A DNA stretch of 64,000 bases from Proteles cristata cristata (taxonomy: Eukaryota > Chordata > Mammalia > Carnivora > Hyaenidae). Position numbers and translations under genes: made by a program. Location: assembly GCA_017311185.1 (NCBI GenBank), contig JAESUZ010002594.1, forward strand, positions 1,302,001 through 1,366,000, in the 5' to 3' direction. How positions within the stretch are numbered: position 1 is the stretch's first letter; every line of letters starts with the position of its first letter. Positions 20,752 to 38,944 of this stretch are shown here, in pieces. The notes beneath the pieces were generated by a model. The model did no database searches and was not told the DNA's origin. It saw only the letters and a list, made by a program, of their open reading frames with translations.

Positions 20752-21221
20752 TGAGAATTCAGTGTTCTTTACTCCTGATTCTTGTGAGGTAAAAAAAAAA
20801 AAAATACATGGAGTTCTCTGGACCCACACCAGACCTGCTTTCCCTTTGCAGTTCCTTTCTTCACCTGAGGAGAATTGTAATTCTTAACTGGTGGGACATC
20901 CGTGAGGGCCAAGAACACTATTGCAGATTTTACCCCTTCCAAGATTCCATTTCCATGGCTTGTCTCTGCCATGGGCTTCTGTATTCTTGCTCACTTTGCC
21001 TCCTCATTTCCTGTCAAGGATTACCTTCCTTTACTGAGAAAGGCTCAGCTGCACAGAGGGCTGGGGCAGTTAATGAGCTCTAGGCAACCAGATGTTTGTT
21101 GAGCCTCTTCATTTACCCATTAAGTGGCAGTGAATGCTTGCTGTTTACCTTGCACTATTGGAGGCTGGGGTTATAAAGAAAATAATTCTTTCCCTCAAGA
21201 AAGCAAAAACAACTAGGGAAA

Positions 21222-21312
21222 GGGGTGTCTGGCTGGGTTAGTGGAGCATGGGACTCAATCTCAGGGTTGTGAGTTCAAACCCCACATTGGGCATGGAGCC
21301 TGCTTTTAAAAA
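21222..21312 (+). mobile_element. Short tRNA-derived SINE
   Basis: Head aggggtgtctggctgg through ttgggcatggagcctgc. Confidence 0.8.
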
Positions 21313-21714
21313 GGTGGGGGGTTGGGGGAATGGGAAAGACACATGGCACTAATTGTAGACAATCTTTGATTGGAGCCTAGGTGAAAAAAGCTATAATGTG
21401 CACAACCGGGGAAATATTAACATGGGTTATGTTAAGTGGTACTGTAAATTTACTGAGTGTATCATAGTATGGTTATGTAAGAGGGTGTCTGTTCTCAGGG
21501 AACATGTGCCAAAGAATTGAATGTATCACAAAATGGTAGAATGAGAAAGCAATGGTGGCAAGATGTCAAAGCTTATAATCTAGTAGAAGTGATAACTATG
21601 GACAAAAATAACTAGAATATGTTGCATAAAGTGCTACGATAAATATAGTCTAAGATAAAAGGTGGAGCAAAACAGGTGACCACTTCTGGAAGCAGATGGT
21701 CAAGGCTTCAAAAG
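21313..21714. other. Intergenic, single-copy
   Basis: Nothing recognised. Confidence 0.45.
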
Positions 21715-21726
21715 AAACATTTGAGG

Positions 21727-21931
21727 GGGTCCTGGGTGGCTCAGTCAGTTAAGCGTTCGACTTAAGATCAGGTCATGATCTCATGGTTCATGGGTTCAAG
21801 CCCCTCATCAGGCTCTGTGCTGACAACTAGCTCAGAGCCTGGAGCCTGCTTCAGATTCTTTATCTCCCTCTCTCTCTCTGACCCTCCCCTGCTTGTGCTC
21901 TCTCTCTCAGGGGGGAAGAAACATTAAAGAT
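21727..21931 (+). mobile_element. SINEC_Fc-type SINE with 12-bp target duplication
   Basis: AAACATTTGAGG at 21715-21726 and 21932-21943. Confidence 0.92.
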
Positions 21932-22166
21932 AAACATTTGAGGTTGAACCTTAAAGAATGAGTTAGGAAATAAACATACACAGAAGCATAGTTGGGAAAG
22001 AACTTCCAGGAGTGGGGGAGGTGTGTGGAGGGAGGGGGAAGAGGTGTAGATCATTATTTTTTCTTCTCATTTCCTTCCCTGCCTTCCTTCCCCTTCATCA
22101 TACATAGCTACCAAATATAGTATCTCTTCAGTTCCTTCCATTTGGGGCCTTATGTAAAAATAATGA

Positions 22167-22362
22167 GGGGCGCCTGGGTGGCTCCGCCCAACTCTTGATT
22201 TCAACTCAGGTCATGACCTCACAATCCTGGGATTGAGCCCTGCATCAGGCTCCGTGCTGAGCATGGATCCTGCTTGAGATTCTCTCCCTTTCTGCACCTC
22301 CCTGGCTTGCCTGTGTGCGCACACTCTCTCTCAAAATAAGTAACATTTAAAAAAATGAAAAA
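22167..22362 (+). mobile_element. SINEC_Fc-type SINE
   Basis: A small deletion after the A box; otherwise complete. Confidence 0.85.
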
Positions 22363-23857
22363 CCCTGGGAAAAAAGATGTGTCTTTAGGATTAAAAGTCT
22401 GAATTAGTGTGACACACAGCTGGGTGGATGGTGTTTCTCTGGGAAGTAGAGAAGATCGACTCCATTGTTTTCTCCGCCACAGTAAAGTCGTGGCCCTGAA
22501 TACACAGTACCTCTGGGATCACAGCCGCCACTGGACCTTGGTGTAGCCACTGGCTCTGGCAGACCTGCTTTGAACCTAGTTGTTTTGAAGAGTCTTCAGA
22601 ACATCACCTAGGGTAGCGCACTCACACGTCTCACCAGCCATCGGTCCTCTAACGCCCAGGTTCCCCCAGCCAGGGAAAGGAACCAACTTTTCAAAAACAG
22701 ACCCAAGAGTGCTGTGTGCCCTAGAGAACAGACTGGTAATAAAGTACAGCCTCCAAAGGTTATTTAACTGGACCCCAAGATACTGAATGGTGGTGGCTCC
22801 ACTCTCCCTAATCCTATTCCCGTGGGAGACTTGATTACAGCTCTTCCCATCCTGGGTAGAAAACCAGTTTGTGCTGACTGCCCAGGCTTCCCCACGGGCT
22901 GCATTCTTGCCCATGAGCTCATTGTTTTGGCTTCACTGCCTGTATAAATCCGAAGCCAGTGCCAGAGGTCTTAGCCTGGGCCCCCTAACTAGCTGGGGCT
23001 GCATTCCATTCAGAATTTGACCACCCCCACTTGGTTTTCTTCCCGCCCGCCTGCGGTCACATGTGTGTGTTTATTCAAGTCAGCCGGGCGAGGTGCACTG
23101 GGAGAGCCAGCCCAGGAAGCAGGCCAGGAAAAGAATGTTTAACTGCTGGGTTTCATCCTGGATTAGAGGACTTTTCCACATGGCTGTAAGAAATGTCTTC
23201 AGTTCTGTGCCCCCCCAAGCCCCCAAAAGAGTTAGTTTTCTTGTCTAGTACGGGGAGCTGTTTTCGAAAACAAGTTACTACCCATTTTAGCCTCCCCTCC
23301 TTGGCTGATCTGACTCTCAGGTGTTCAGACTTCGGGAAGAGGTAGGGGTTTCACCTAGGAAATCTTGCCTTCCAGGTTTCTATGCTCAGATCTTCCATGG
23401 ATCCCCCCCCACCCCCCCAGCTTGCACCTGCACTCCTGAGGTTGCCTGGAGCACTTCCTAGCTGTGTCCAGTCCTTGCTGGGAGTGGTGGACAGGAGGGA
23501 CAGCTGGGCTGTAAAAAGCAGCTGTTAGGTTTCACGGCTTTGTTACTGGAATGTCCTCTGAGGATGGCTTGTTTATTTCCTTAGCCCCTGAAAGCCTAGA
23601 TCTAAGGCAAGGTGGGCCCACCCAGGCAGACGGGCTTTGGGAAGGGCACTTCTCTTATGTGGTCAAGTGCTGAGTTAACGTTGTATGCTATAGCATATAG
23701 TATACTCCTTCCCTCTAACCCTCTCTGAATTTCAGAAAACAAAAACAAAACTGCAGACTGAGGTTGTGGGAGGTGACATTTCTTCATTTCTCAGAAATCC
23801 CTCATCAGGCAAAGTAGAGAAATAGAAATAGGGAAATAACTTCATGTCGAAATGAGG

Positions 23858-23912
<55 letters not shown>

Positions 23913-24172
23913 GAAATGAGGTGGCTTGTTTTCAGCTTTAAGGAACAACAGCGTTGAAAGGGCTTGGTAATAGTGGGGAGGAAAATTCCCTGCCCCTGCT
24001 TCTTGACCCTTTCCCCTACCTCAGAGTTTGGTTAGTGAGGGGCAGGCCTGCAACAGGAGACTGACTTCTATCTTCCCGTGATGAGCCATGAAGGATGTAT
24101 CAGTGTTTTGAATGAAAAAAAAAACTTTCAAATACAGAATAGGGGTTTGGTAAACAATCCCAAATACAGGCT
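22363..24172. other. Intergenic, single-copy, with one (TG)n
   Basis: 1.8 kb without gene or interspersed repeat that I recognise. A TG microsatellite lies at 23861-23909. Confidence 0.5.
23861..23909 (+). repeat. (TG)n microsatellite
   Basis: About 24 uninterrupted TG units, flanked by the local repeat ttttg...ttttgaaatgagg. Confidence 0.95.
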
Positions 24173-24290
24173 ATTTTATTTTATTTAAGATTTTATTTTT
24201 AAGTAATCTTTATGCCCAAGGTGGGGCTCGAACTTACAACCCCAAGATCAAGAGTCATGTGCTCTACCAACTGAGCCAGCCAGGTGCCCT
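24173..24290 (-). mobile_element. Short tRNA-derived SINE
   Basis: taagtaatctttatgcccaa ... gagccagccaggtgccct. Confidence 0.85.
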
Positions 24291-24305
24291 AGATAAAGGT
24301 TATTT

Positions 24306-24514
24306 TTTAAAAAATGTTTAATGTTTACTCATTATTTGAGAGAGACAGAGGCAGCCTGAGTAGAGGAGGGGCAGAGAAGAGAGGGAGACACAGAATGTAA
24401 AGCAGGCTCCAGGCTCTGAGCTGTCAGCACAGACCCCAATGCAACCCATGGACCGCGAGATCACGACCTGAGCTGAAGTCAGACGCTTAACCGACAGAGC
24501 CACCCAGGTGCTCC
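24306..24514 (-). mobile_element. SINEC_Fc-type SINE with 15-bp perfect target duplication
   Basis: AGATAAAGGTTATTT at 24291-24305 and 24515-24529. Confidence 0.93.
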
Positions 24515-24668
24515 AGATAAAGGTTATTTAAAAAAGAAATGCAGTTGCATTGCTTCTAAGTACAGAACTTTTGAGTAATAAAATTTGTCTTATGGAGAAA
24601 ACTGTGACTCAAGTGGGAATACATAAGTGTACATTAGCATGACAGTGTACCTTAAAGGCCGTGTCTAT

Positions 24669-24739
24669 TTAATTATTTTAATGCTTATTTATTTTTGAGA
24701 GAGAAAGCGTGAGCCGTTGAGGGGCAGGAGGGGGTGGGC
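24669..24739 (-). mobile_element. SINE tail fragment
   Basis: ttaatgcttatttatttttg and a GA tract only; the tRNA-like part is lost. Confidence 0.65.
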
Positions 24740-24790
24740 TTTGCAGATTTCCTTGTATCTAAAATACTGAATACATTTGAAAGTATTTTT

Positions 24791-25003
24791 TTAATGTTTT
24801 TTTTTATTTATTTCTAGGAGAGAGAGAGAGACAGAGTGAGCAGGGGAGGGTCAGAGAGAGAGGGAGTCATAGACTGAAACAGGCTCCAGGCTCTGAGCTG
24901 GCATTCAGCACAGAGCCCGACGCGGGGCTCGAACCCACGAACCGCAAGATCATGACCTAAGCGAAAGCCAGACGCTTAACCGACTAAGCCACCCAGGCGC
25001 CCC
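24791..25003 (-). mobile_element. SINEC_Fc, young subfamily, 13-bp target duplication
   Basis: TGAAAGTATTTTT at 24778-24790 and 25004-25016. Confidence 0.93.
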
Positions 25004-25052
25004 TGAAAGTATTTTTAATTCTCTGAAATTTGGGGGTGAGAAATAAAATTTA

Positions 25053-25250
25053 AGGGCACCTAGGTGGCTCAGTTGGTTGGGTGACCAACTTCAGCTCAGG
25101 TCATGATCTTGCAGTCTGTGAGTTCGAGCCCCGTGTCAGGCTCAGAGCCTGAAGATGGCTAAGGATTCTGTCTCACTCTCTCTGCCCCTCCCCTGCTCAT
25201 GCCTCTGTCTCTCTCTCAAAAGTAAATAAATGTTAAAAATTAAAAAAAAA
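25053..25250 (+). mobile_element. SINEC_Fc-type SINE
   Basis: AAAATTTA at 25045-25052 and 25251-25258. Confidence 0.88.
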
Positions 25251-25258
25251 AAAATTTA

Positions 25259-26299
25259 GATAGGATTTTCCTTAAATGCTGGCAAGTAATGAAAGGCATT
25301 TGAAAACGACAAAAACACTTAAAGCCATCCAAGTTCTGGATCACTGTGGCCCAAATTACTGTATTTTGATAAAGGGTGCCCTATGGGAGTGAAATTAAGT
25401 AACAACAAAGGAATTAGGTAGAATTTAAAGGGTGAAAAGACTACCCTAGATCTCAAGCCTTTGTTTTCTCCCCTGTAAACCTGGATTTAACCGTCTTCCC
25501 TATTATTGTGAAGATTTAAAGAAAATATATATAATTGCTTTACCTTAAAGCACTATACAAACATAAGGAATTTCAGGAAATGTCCCTTAGGGGTTTACTA
25601 TATTAGCTATTTCCAAGTTGCTGAATTCCCTAAGAGAAGCCACTAGGAAGCAGACATCGGTAGATAGGACCTTGGAAAGGTTCTACAGCTATATTTTGGA
25701 GGCCTGAGGTGACACAAATGGGACTCTCTGTGGACAGCAGAGCAGAAGTTGAGCCAGACAGAAAGCTTCCCACGGTCCGTGACCTACCCGCCTGCCGCCC
25801 TGGCGCCTGCGCAGCCAGCAAGCCAAGCAAGGAGTGCTTTTTTCATTTTTTAAGTGATTGGGGAAAATCCTTTGACATGCTAAAATTATGTGAAATTTCA
25901 GTGTCATAAGGCTGAGTTGAACACAGCCCTGCCTCTTTGTTTACCTGTTGTCCCAGGCTGCTTTGGTTGCAGCAGCAGAGCTGATTGATCACAAAGAGAT
26001 TCTATGGCCCTGCAAACCCAAAATATTTGCTCTCTGGTCCTTTAGAGAAAACAGTGGCTCATTCCTGTACTGGAGCTAAAGAGGGGTCCCAGTATGTGAC
26101 AAGGAGGCAGGCAACAGGGAACCAGTAGTAGGGAGGGAGGGAGAGCCGAACAGAGGGGCACTTTGATCTACTCTGTCCCTCCCATCAAGGGCAGGGCCTT
26201 TGCCACCATGCCTTTTAGCTCAGGGATCCCAGCGGCAACTCAGTCTGCCCCACCGTCTTTCCCTGTTTCCTTTCCTCCTCATTCAAAGTTCTGAAGACC
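25259..26299. other. Intergenic, single-copy
   Basis: Nothing recognised; short overlapping frames only. Confidence 0.5.
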
Positions 26300-26462
26300 G
26301 GGGGCGCCTGGGTGGCTCAGTCAGGTAAACACCTGAATCTGGATTTTGGCTCAGGCCATGATCTCACGGTTGGTGAGTTGGAGCCCCGAGTTGGGTTCTG
26401 CCCTGGCAGTACAGAGCCTGATTGGGATGCTTTCCCTCTCTGCCCCTCCCCTGCACGCTCTC

Positions 26463-26501
<39 letters not shown>

Positions 26502-26503
26502 AA
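26300..26503 (+). mobile_element. SINEC_Fc-type SINE with (AAAT)n tail
   Basis: The tail has expanded to a tetranucleotide run at 26464-26503. Confidence 0.88.
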
Positions 26504-26508
26504 ACTTT

Positions 26509-26730
26509 GGGGACACCTGACTGGCTCAGTCAGTTAAGCGTCCAACTTCGGCTCAGGTCGTGATCTCACGGTTCATGGGTTCAAGCCCTGTGTCAGGCTG
26601 TGTGCTGACCGCTAGCTCAGAGCCTGGAGCCTGCTTCAGATTCTGTCTCCCTCTCTCTCTGACCCTCCCCTGCTCACACTGTCTCCCTCTCTCTCAGAAA
26701 TAAATAAAACATTAAAAATATTAAAACAAT
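26509..26730 (+). mobile_element. SINEC_Fc-type SINE
   Basis: Tandem to the preceding copy, with an intermediate sequence type (ccaacttcggctcaggtcg). Confidence 0.88.
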
Positions 26731-26765
26731 TTTTTGAAGAAAAAAAAGGTTCTAAAGACCTGTGC

Positions 26766-26877
26766 TTTTTTTTTTTTTTTTTTTTTAAAGTAAGCTCTAT
26801 GCCCAATGTGGGGCTTGAACCTCCGACCCTGAGATCAAGAGTACATCCTCCACCAGCTGAGGCAGCCAGGTGCCCCC
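26766..26877 (-). mobile_element. Short tRNA-derived SINE
   Basis: T tract, taagctctatgcccaatgtg ... gcagccaggtgcccc. Confidence 0.85.
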
Positions 26878-28597
26878 GTAGAGCAGACATTCAGGCAAAA
26901 CACAGTAGAGCATAGCATGCACATCCTAACCCCAGCCTGAGGCCCTGAAGTTGAGCCCATTCCTCCTCTAACTACTGAGGTTTTCTCCCGGGCCACCCCA
27001 ACAGTTCTCCAGGGCTGCGTGAGAACAGGCTCTGGTCCTTCTGCCTCGTTCTGCACCTCGCCTTCAGCTCAGTGGCTGGTTGCTTCCCTGAGGCCTGACC
27101 GCCGGGGGCCCCCCTACACTTTATTTTGGAGTTACTCTTGCACATTCCTCCCTCAAGTGCTCTCTACCTTCAGACCTCCACCCCGAGAAACACCGCCTAT
27201 AGAGTTTCCCCAGTCTCCGCGGTCAAGGTGCCCAAAGTCTGATTCAGACCTCATGCCCGCCTAGTTTGAAGTTAACCCAAACTGTTTATTGCTCTTGACA
27301 GCCTCAGACTTAGGTACTTTCTGAGGCTTTCTACTTCCTGTGGAAGAGTCCCCCAGCCAGCACCCTTTCAAGCTAACACCTCTTCATCACCTGCCTGTGA
27401 CAAATAAGCCCCCTCTGCCCTGACTCCTCCCCCCACCCCCAGCTGCCTCCCAGCACCTGAGATGATGGATTTGAGTGATCTTGGTAGGAGAGGGTGGGGA
27501 CGGGAGAACCTCCAGCCCCACCACTCACGCCCAAACTAGAATCTGTGATTCCGGTGTGATTCTCTGTGGTTCAAGTTTAGCCTTGATTGTCCGTGGTGCA
27601 CGGAGAGGGGAGGTCTCCCTGATTCCATTCACTCTGGTAGGGGAGCGGGTTAAATTGAAATGAAGTCTCTTTGTAAAACAAGGCACAGGGGGAGAGGGAG
27701 AGATGAGAGGGAGGGAGAGAGAATGTGGTTGGAGAGAACTTGGAGGGGAGTGCCTCCTTGCATGTCGTTCTCACGCTGTCCCTCTGCCCTCCCGCTGTCT
27801 AGACCCTCCAACCTTATTTCTGCTCTTGAGGGCTCCTGGAAGAGGGAGCCTCACCGCTGAGACATTCACGCCAGGGCCAGCCGGTGGGCCCTGTGCTCTG
27901 CCTCACTCCTAGTTAGCAGGGACTGAGCTGGTGGCCCCCACAGACCCACCCCTGCAGCTGTGAGCACCTGCTTGCCGGGAGGCCCAGGGGGCTGGGGAAG
28001 TCTAGGAGATAAATTTAGTCTGAAGGCTGCAGCTTAATTGGGTTGGGTAGTTACTCCGGGGAGGCTGGGGAGGGGGAGGGGAGACAAATTGTGACCTAAC
28101 TGCACTGAGACCTCATAAGTATGCCCCCAAGTACACTGATACGGAAGTACGATCCCCTCCCCCCACAGACACCGAGGCGCGAGGAGCCCTCGGCACGACA
28201 CTGGCCGGCTTCGCACGCTTGAGCTCTTGTGCACGTCAAGAATTTTCCTGTGAGCACCCCACCCCCACCTCAGTTCTCAGGGGTCCAGTTCCTCCGAGTC
28301 CTTCCCCAAATCCCCCCCCCCGACCCGGTGCACCCAGCCTGGGGGCCCCTCTACCGCATCTCTCTGGCCTCGGCTTGCAGCTTCCTCTCTCCCAAGTCCC
28401 TCTAGAGGGTTTCAGAGGTCAACAGAGAGGTGTCTGGCCACACTACTCCCCTCTATGGGACCAGGAAAAAGGGTTGCTCAGGGTCAGAGTCCCCTTCCGG
28501 AAAGCTCCTGCATTGACCCCATACTGACTTCGGTGACCTGAGGAAAGAATCCTTAGGGCCTGCACTGAATCCTACTTAAGCTTTCAAATGAAAGAGG
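26878..28597. other. Intergenic, single-copy
   Basis: 1.7 kb moderately GC-rich. Human has an antisense RNA gene (ADAMTSL4-AS1) between these two genes, but nothing here lets me place an exon. Confidence 0.45.
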
Positions 28598-28634
28598 AGG
28601 GGCACCTGGGTGACTCGGTAGAGCTTCTGACTCT

Positions 28635-28840
28635 TTTTTCTTTTTAATGTTTATTTTTTGAGAGAGACAGAGTGCGAGTGGGGGAGGGGCAGGGAGCCGG
28701 GGAGCCACAGAATCGGAAGCAGGCTCCAGGTTATGAGCTGTCAGCACAGAGCTTGATGCAGGGCTTGAATCCACGAACCGCGAGATCATGACCTGAGTCG
28801 AAATTGGACCCTTAACCCACTGAGCCATCCAGGTACCCCT
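28635..28840 (-). mobile_element. Nested SINEC_Fc-type SINE
   Basis: Inverted full-length copy. The host motif c(t/a)tctgactct occurs on both sides. Confidence 0.87.
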
Positions 28841-28961
28841 AGTGCATCTGACTCTTGATTTTGGCTCAGGTCGTGATCCCAGGTCATGGGATCGAGCCCA
28901 GTGTCAGTCTCTGCGCTGAGCATGGAACCTGCTTACGATTCTCTTTCCCCACCAGCTCTAG

Positions 28962-28966
<5 letters not shown>

Positions 28967-29018
<52 letters not shown>
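28967..29018 (+). repeat. (CT)n microsatellite in a SINE
   Basis: 52 nt of pure CT. Confidence 0.95.
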
Positions 29019-29022
<4 letters not shown>

Positions 29023-29031
29023 AAAATCAAA

Positions 29032-30723
29032 GGGTAAAGGGGGCAACCCCCCCTTCCCCAACAAAACTCATACCCTGAAAAGTCAGAGGCTGGTCGCTGT
29101 GAGGGAGGTCAGGGGCAACCAGAGAAAGGAGGTGCGGAAGCTGGGGGAGCCCTAAGAAGGGCTGTGGCTGCATCCCCCACCTGTGATTGGTTCTCAGGCT
29201 CAGGCCAACTCCAGACCTGCCCAGCAACAGCCCTGAGAGGCCCTAAAAGGGAGGGGAACTTCGGGGAAGTCAGCTGAGCTGGGGCCACCGCCCAGGCTGC
29301 AGCTTCCAGGAATCGCTGGGAGGGCCCCAGCTAGTCACCGCCGCCCCTCCCTCCATGTTGTGACTCCGCCTTCAGCTCTATCTACTGGGCTGGCTCAGGT
29401 CCCACGTGCCTGGTCCCCCATATCTCTGATCCCCTCACAGATTCACGAAAGAGAGGACCGTGTCCGCCACCTCCTCTTCAGGCTCAGTATCTTCAAACAC
29501 TTTGAGACCGGACTTGCCTTGGACCCTTTTTCCTCACGCGTTCCCTCTGGGCTAGTCAGTTTCATTTTCCTTTCCCTCCACTCTCTGGGCCTCCTTCCCC
29601 ACCTACTCTCCTCTCAAGAGGTTGCCCAGAGTCTTCCTTCTCAGCCACTTCCAACCCAGGGAGAGTCTAAGTGCCAAGGGAGCAGTATGACACCAGAGAG
29701 CTGCCGGAGAAGTCCCGTATCCTTCACGGGGTCTTGGCGTGTTCAGGAACGAGTCGTCGCTGAGCTCGGTTGTTTCCGCGGGCCTTGATTAATGGTCCTG
29801 GCCACACTTGAGGAGGTGCAGAGACGGGAGGACGGCTGCCTCTAATGCGGGTTGCTGATTCTGTTGCTCTGCCCCCCCCTTCCTGTCCCAGGCACGGGGA
29901 CCCCAGGAAGTCTGGCTTCCGGAAGTGGAGACCCTGGACTCAGACCTCAGAATTGCCGGGGTCAGGGAAAGGGCCTGAATTATCTGGAAAAGGCTGCTCA
30001 GTCACACACCACCTCTTGCAAGCTATTTACCTTGAGAGATGACAAGGGCGAAGGAGGGAGGGAGCCTAGGGTGATACATCTCTGAAGAATGTCTTTGGCA
30101 GGACATCCAGTACTGCCTTGGCTCCGCCCCCAACCCCGCCCTCCACCGCTAAAGCAGGGCCAAGCTCCTCCTCCTCCAGCGGTTTTCGCTGCGGGAACGG
30201 GGGAGGGGCATCCCTTCATTTCCCCCTACCCTAGCAAAAGCAATCACAAACCAAGATCTTAATAGAGAAATAAATAGACGATAGCAGAAAAGATCGGGGA
30301 GGTGGGCAGGGCCAAAGTAAGAGAACAGGAAAAAAGGCGCCTGAAAACCCAGCTGCCATTCAACGCAGCCCCAAATTGGAAGCAGGGCCACTAGATTCCA
30401 AGAGATCGTTCAGACAGACTCACCCTACGGAGAAACCCATCGTGGGCCCTGCAGTTTTCCCTCCGCTCTGGGAGCAAGCGCCCAACTCTTTACCTAAAGT
30501 GGGAGAAGTGGTGACCTCTAGCGGTCAATGGCCGACCTGCAGGGCCTCGGTTGGCCAGGATCCTCTGCGTGGTTGGGCTCACTCACTAGCCTTTCAGGGC
30601 CCGCACTCTCCGCCTGGGCTGTCGGCGCGGTTCCCCGTCCCACCCCTCATTCTGACCTCACACTGCTTGACTGGGTGGCCCAGGCCGCTGGGTTCCCATC
30701 AGGACAACAAAGAGCCTTTTTCT
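29032..30723. other. Intergenic, ADAMTSL4 3' flank, single-copy
   Basis: GC-rich, SINE-free and without recognised genes. Confidence 0.5.
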
Positions 30724-31435
30724 CATCTGTCATAATCATCTTTAATAAAAAATAAATTAGTTCTGGGGTGGGAATCATTTTAGGAGGTGGGGAGCGCGAG
30801 CAGGGCCTAGGGTGTCGTGTTCTAAACTTTCTTTTTTCCGTCCTCTGCCCAGCTGGCCCCCGCTCTGGGGAGGTAGTCTCTCTGATCCCGGGGTAAGGTG
30901 GGAATGGCGGTGGCTGACCCCATCCCTAGCTGACTACGAGAGGTAGGGACAGAGAGACTACGTGTGGGGGCAGGGGGTGGTTTAGAGATGTGAGGCCTGC
31001 GGGTGAGAACCGAAGCGCAGGCCACAAAGCCGGGGTCGATGGGGAGGCCGGTCTCCAGGCAGTCTGGATCGCTAAGGAGCCGCAAACTTGCCTTCCTCTC
31101 AGCCTAGAAAAGTCTCAGGCCAGCAGGCACGGTCCCCTCCCCATTCCTCTTCAGTTTGTTTAACTTCTTTTTGTGAGAAGTAACGCACGTATGTGAGCAC
31201 ACACATCCACGCGGACCCACATACCCACGTGTGGCGTAGGCACACACACCCCGTCACACCCCACGCAGAGCCAACCACACATGGTGACGGTCACCTTGCC
31301 ACCTGCAAACCACCCTAGGGGACATCCCTGGTGAGACTAGGGCAGGCTGGAGAGCCAGAGGACAGAGTGGGCCGATGGGCGGGGGGCTGATGGCGGCGTG
31401 AGGCAACCGTGAGGAGAGGGTCCCGTGGACTCACT
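30724..31435 (-). other. ADAMTSL4: ADAMTSL4 3' UTR (inferred)
   Basis: About 0.7 kb from the stop to an ATTAAA variant poly(A) signal on the minus strand at 30746-30741. There is no AATAAA on this strand between the stop and that point. The length fits a mammalian ADAMTSL4 message of roughly 4.3 kb. The cleavage point is inferred. Confidence 0.6.
30741..30746 (-). terminator. ADAMTSL4: ADAMTSL4 probable poly(A) signal ATTAAA
   Basis: Read on the minus strand, ATTAAA is followed by gatgattatgacag. It is the best hexamer in the first kilobase after the stop codon. Confidence 0.55.
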
Positions 31436-38858
<7,423 letters not shown>

Positions 38859-38944
38859 CGCTCCTCCCGTGAAGCCCCAGGCCAGGGAGAGGGGACCGGA
38901 AGTCAACACACTACTCAGGCATCTGGGCGTGGAGGGGACGCGCT
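38859..38944 (-). other. ADAMTSL4: ADAMTSL4 5' UTR segment before the ATG (candidate)
   Basis: Minus-strand sequence between a plausible acceptor (tccctgcag, AG at 38946-38945) and the start codon. A donor-like gtaacc at 38971 lies only 26 nt upstream of this acceptor, too close for an intron, so the two cannot both be used in one transcript. Confidence 0.35.

Larger units (their letters stand above)
28599..29031 (+). mobile_element. SINEC_Fc-type SINE interrupted by a nested inverted SINE
   Basis: Head at 28599-28634; remainder from 28841 (agtgcatctgactcttg). The TC tract has expanded to (CT)26 at 28967-29018. Confidence 0.87.

Noticed and set aside
18899..31435. Exons of the antisense RNA ADAMTSL4-AS1 known in human
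   Set aside because: No sequence feature lets me place an exon, so calling it would be guesswork.
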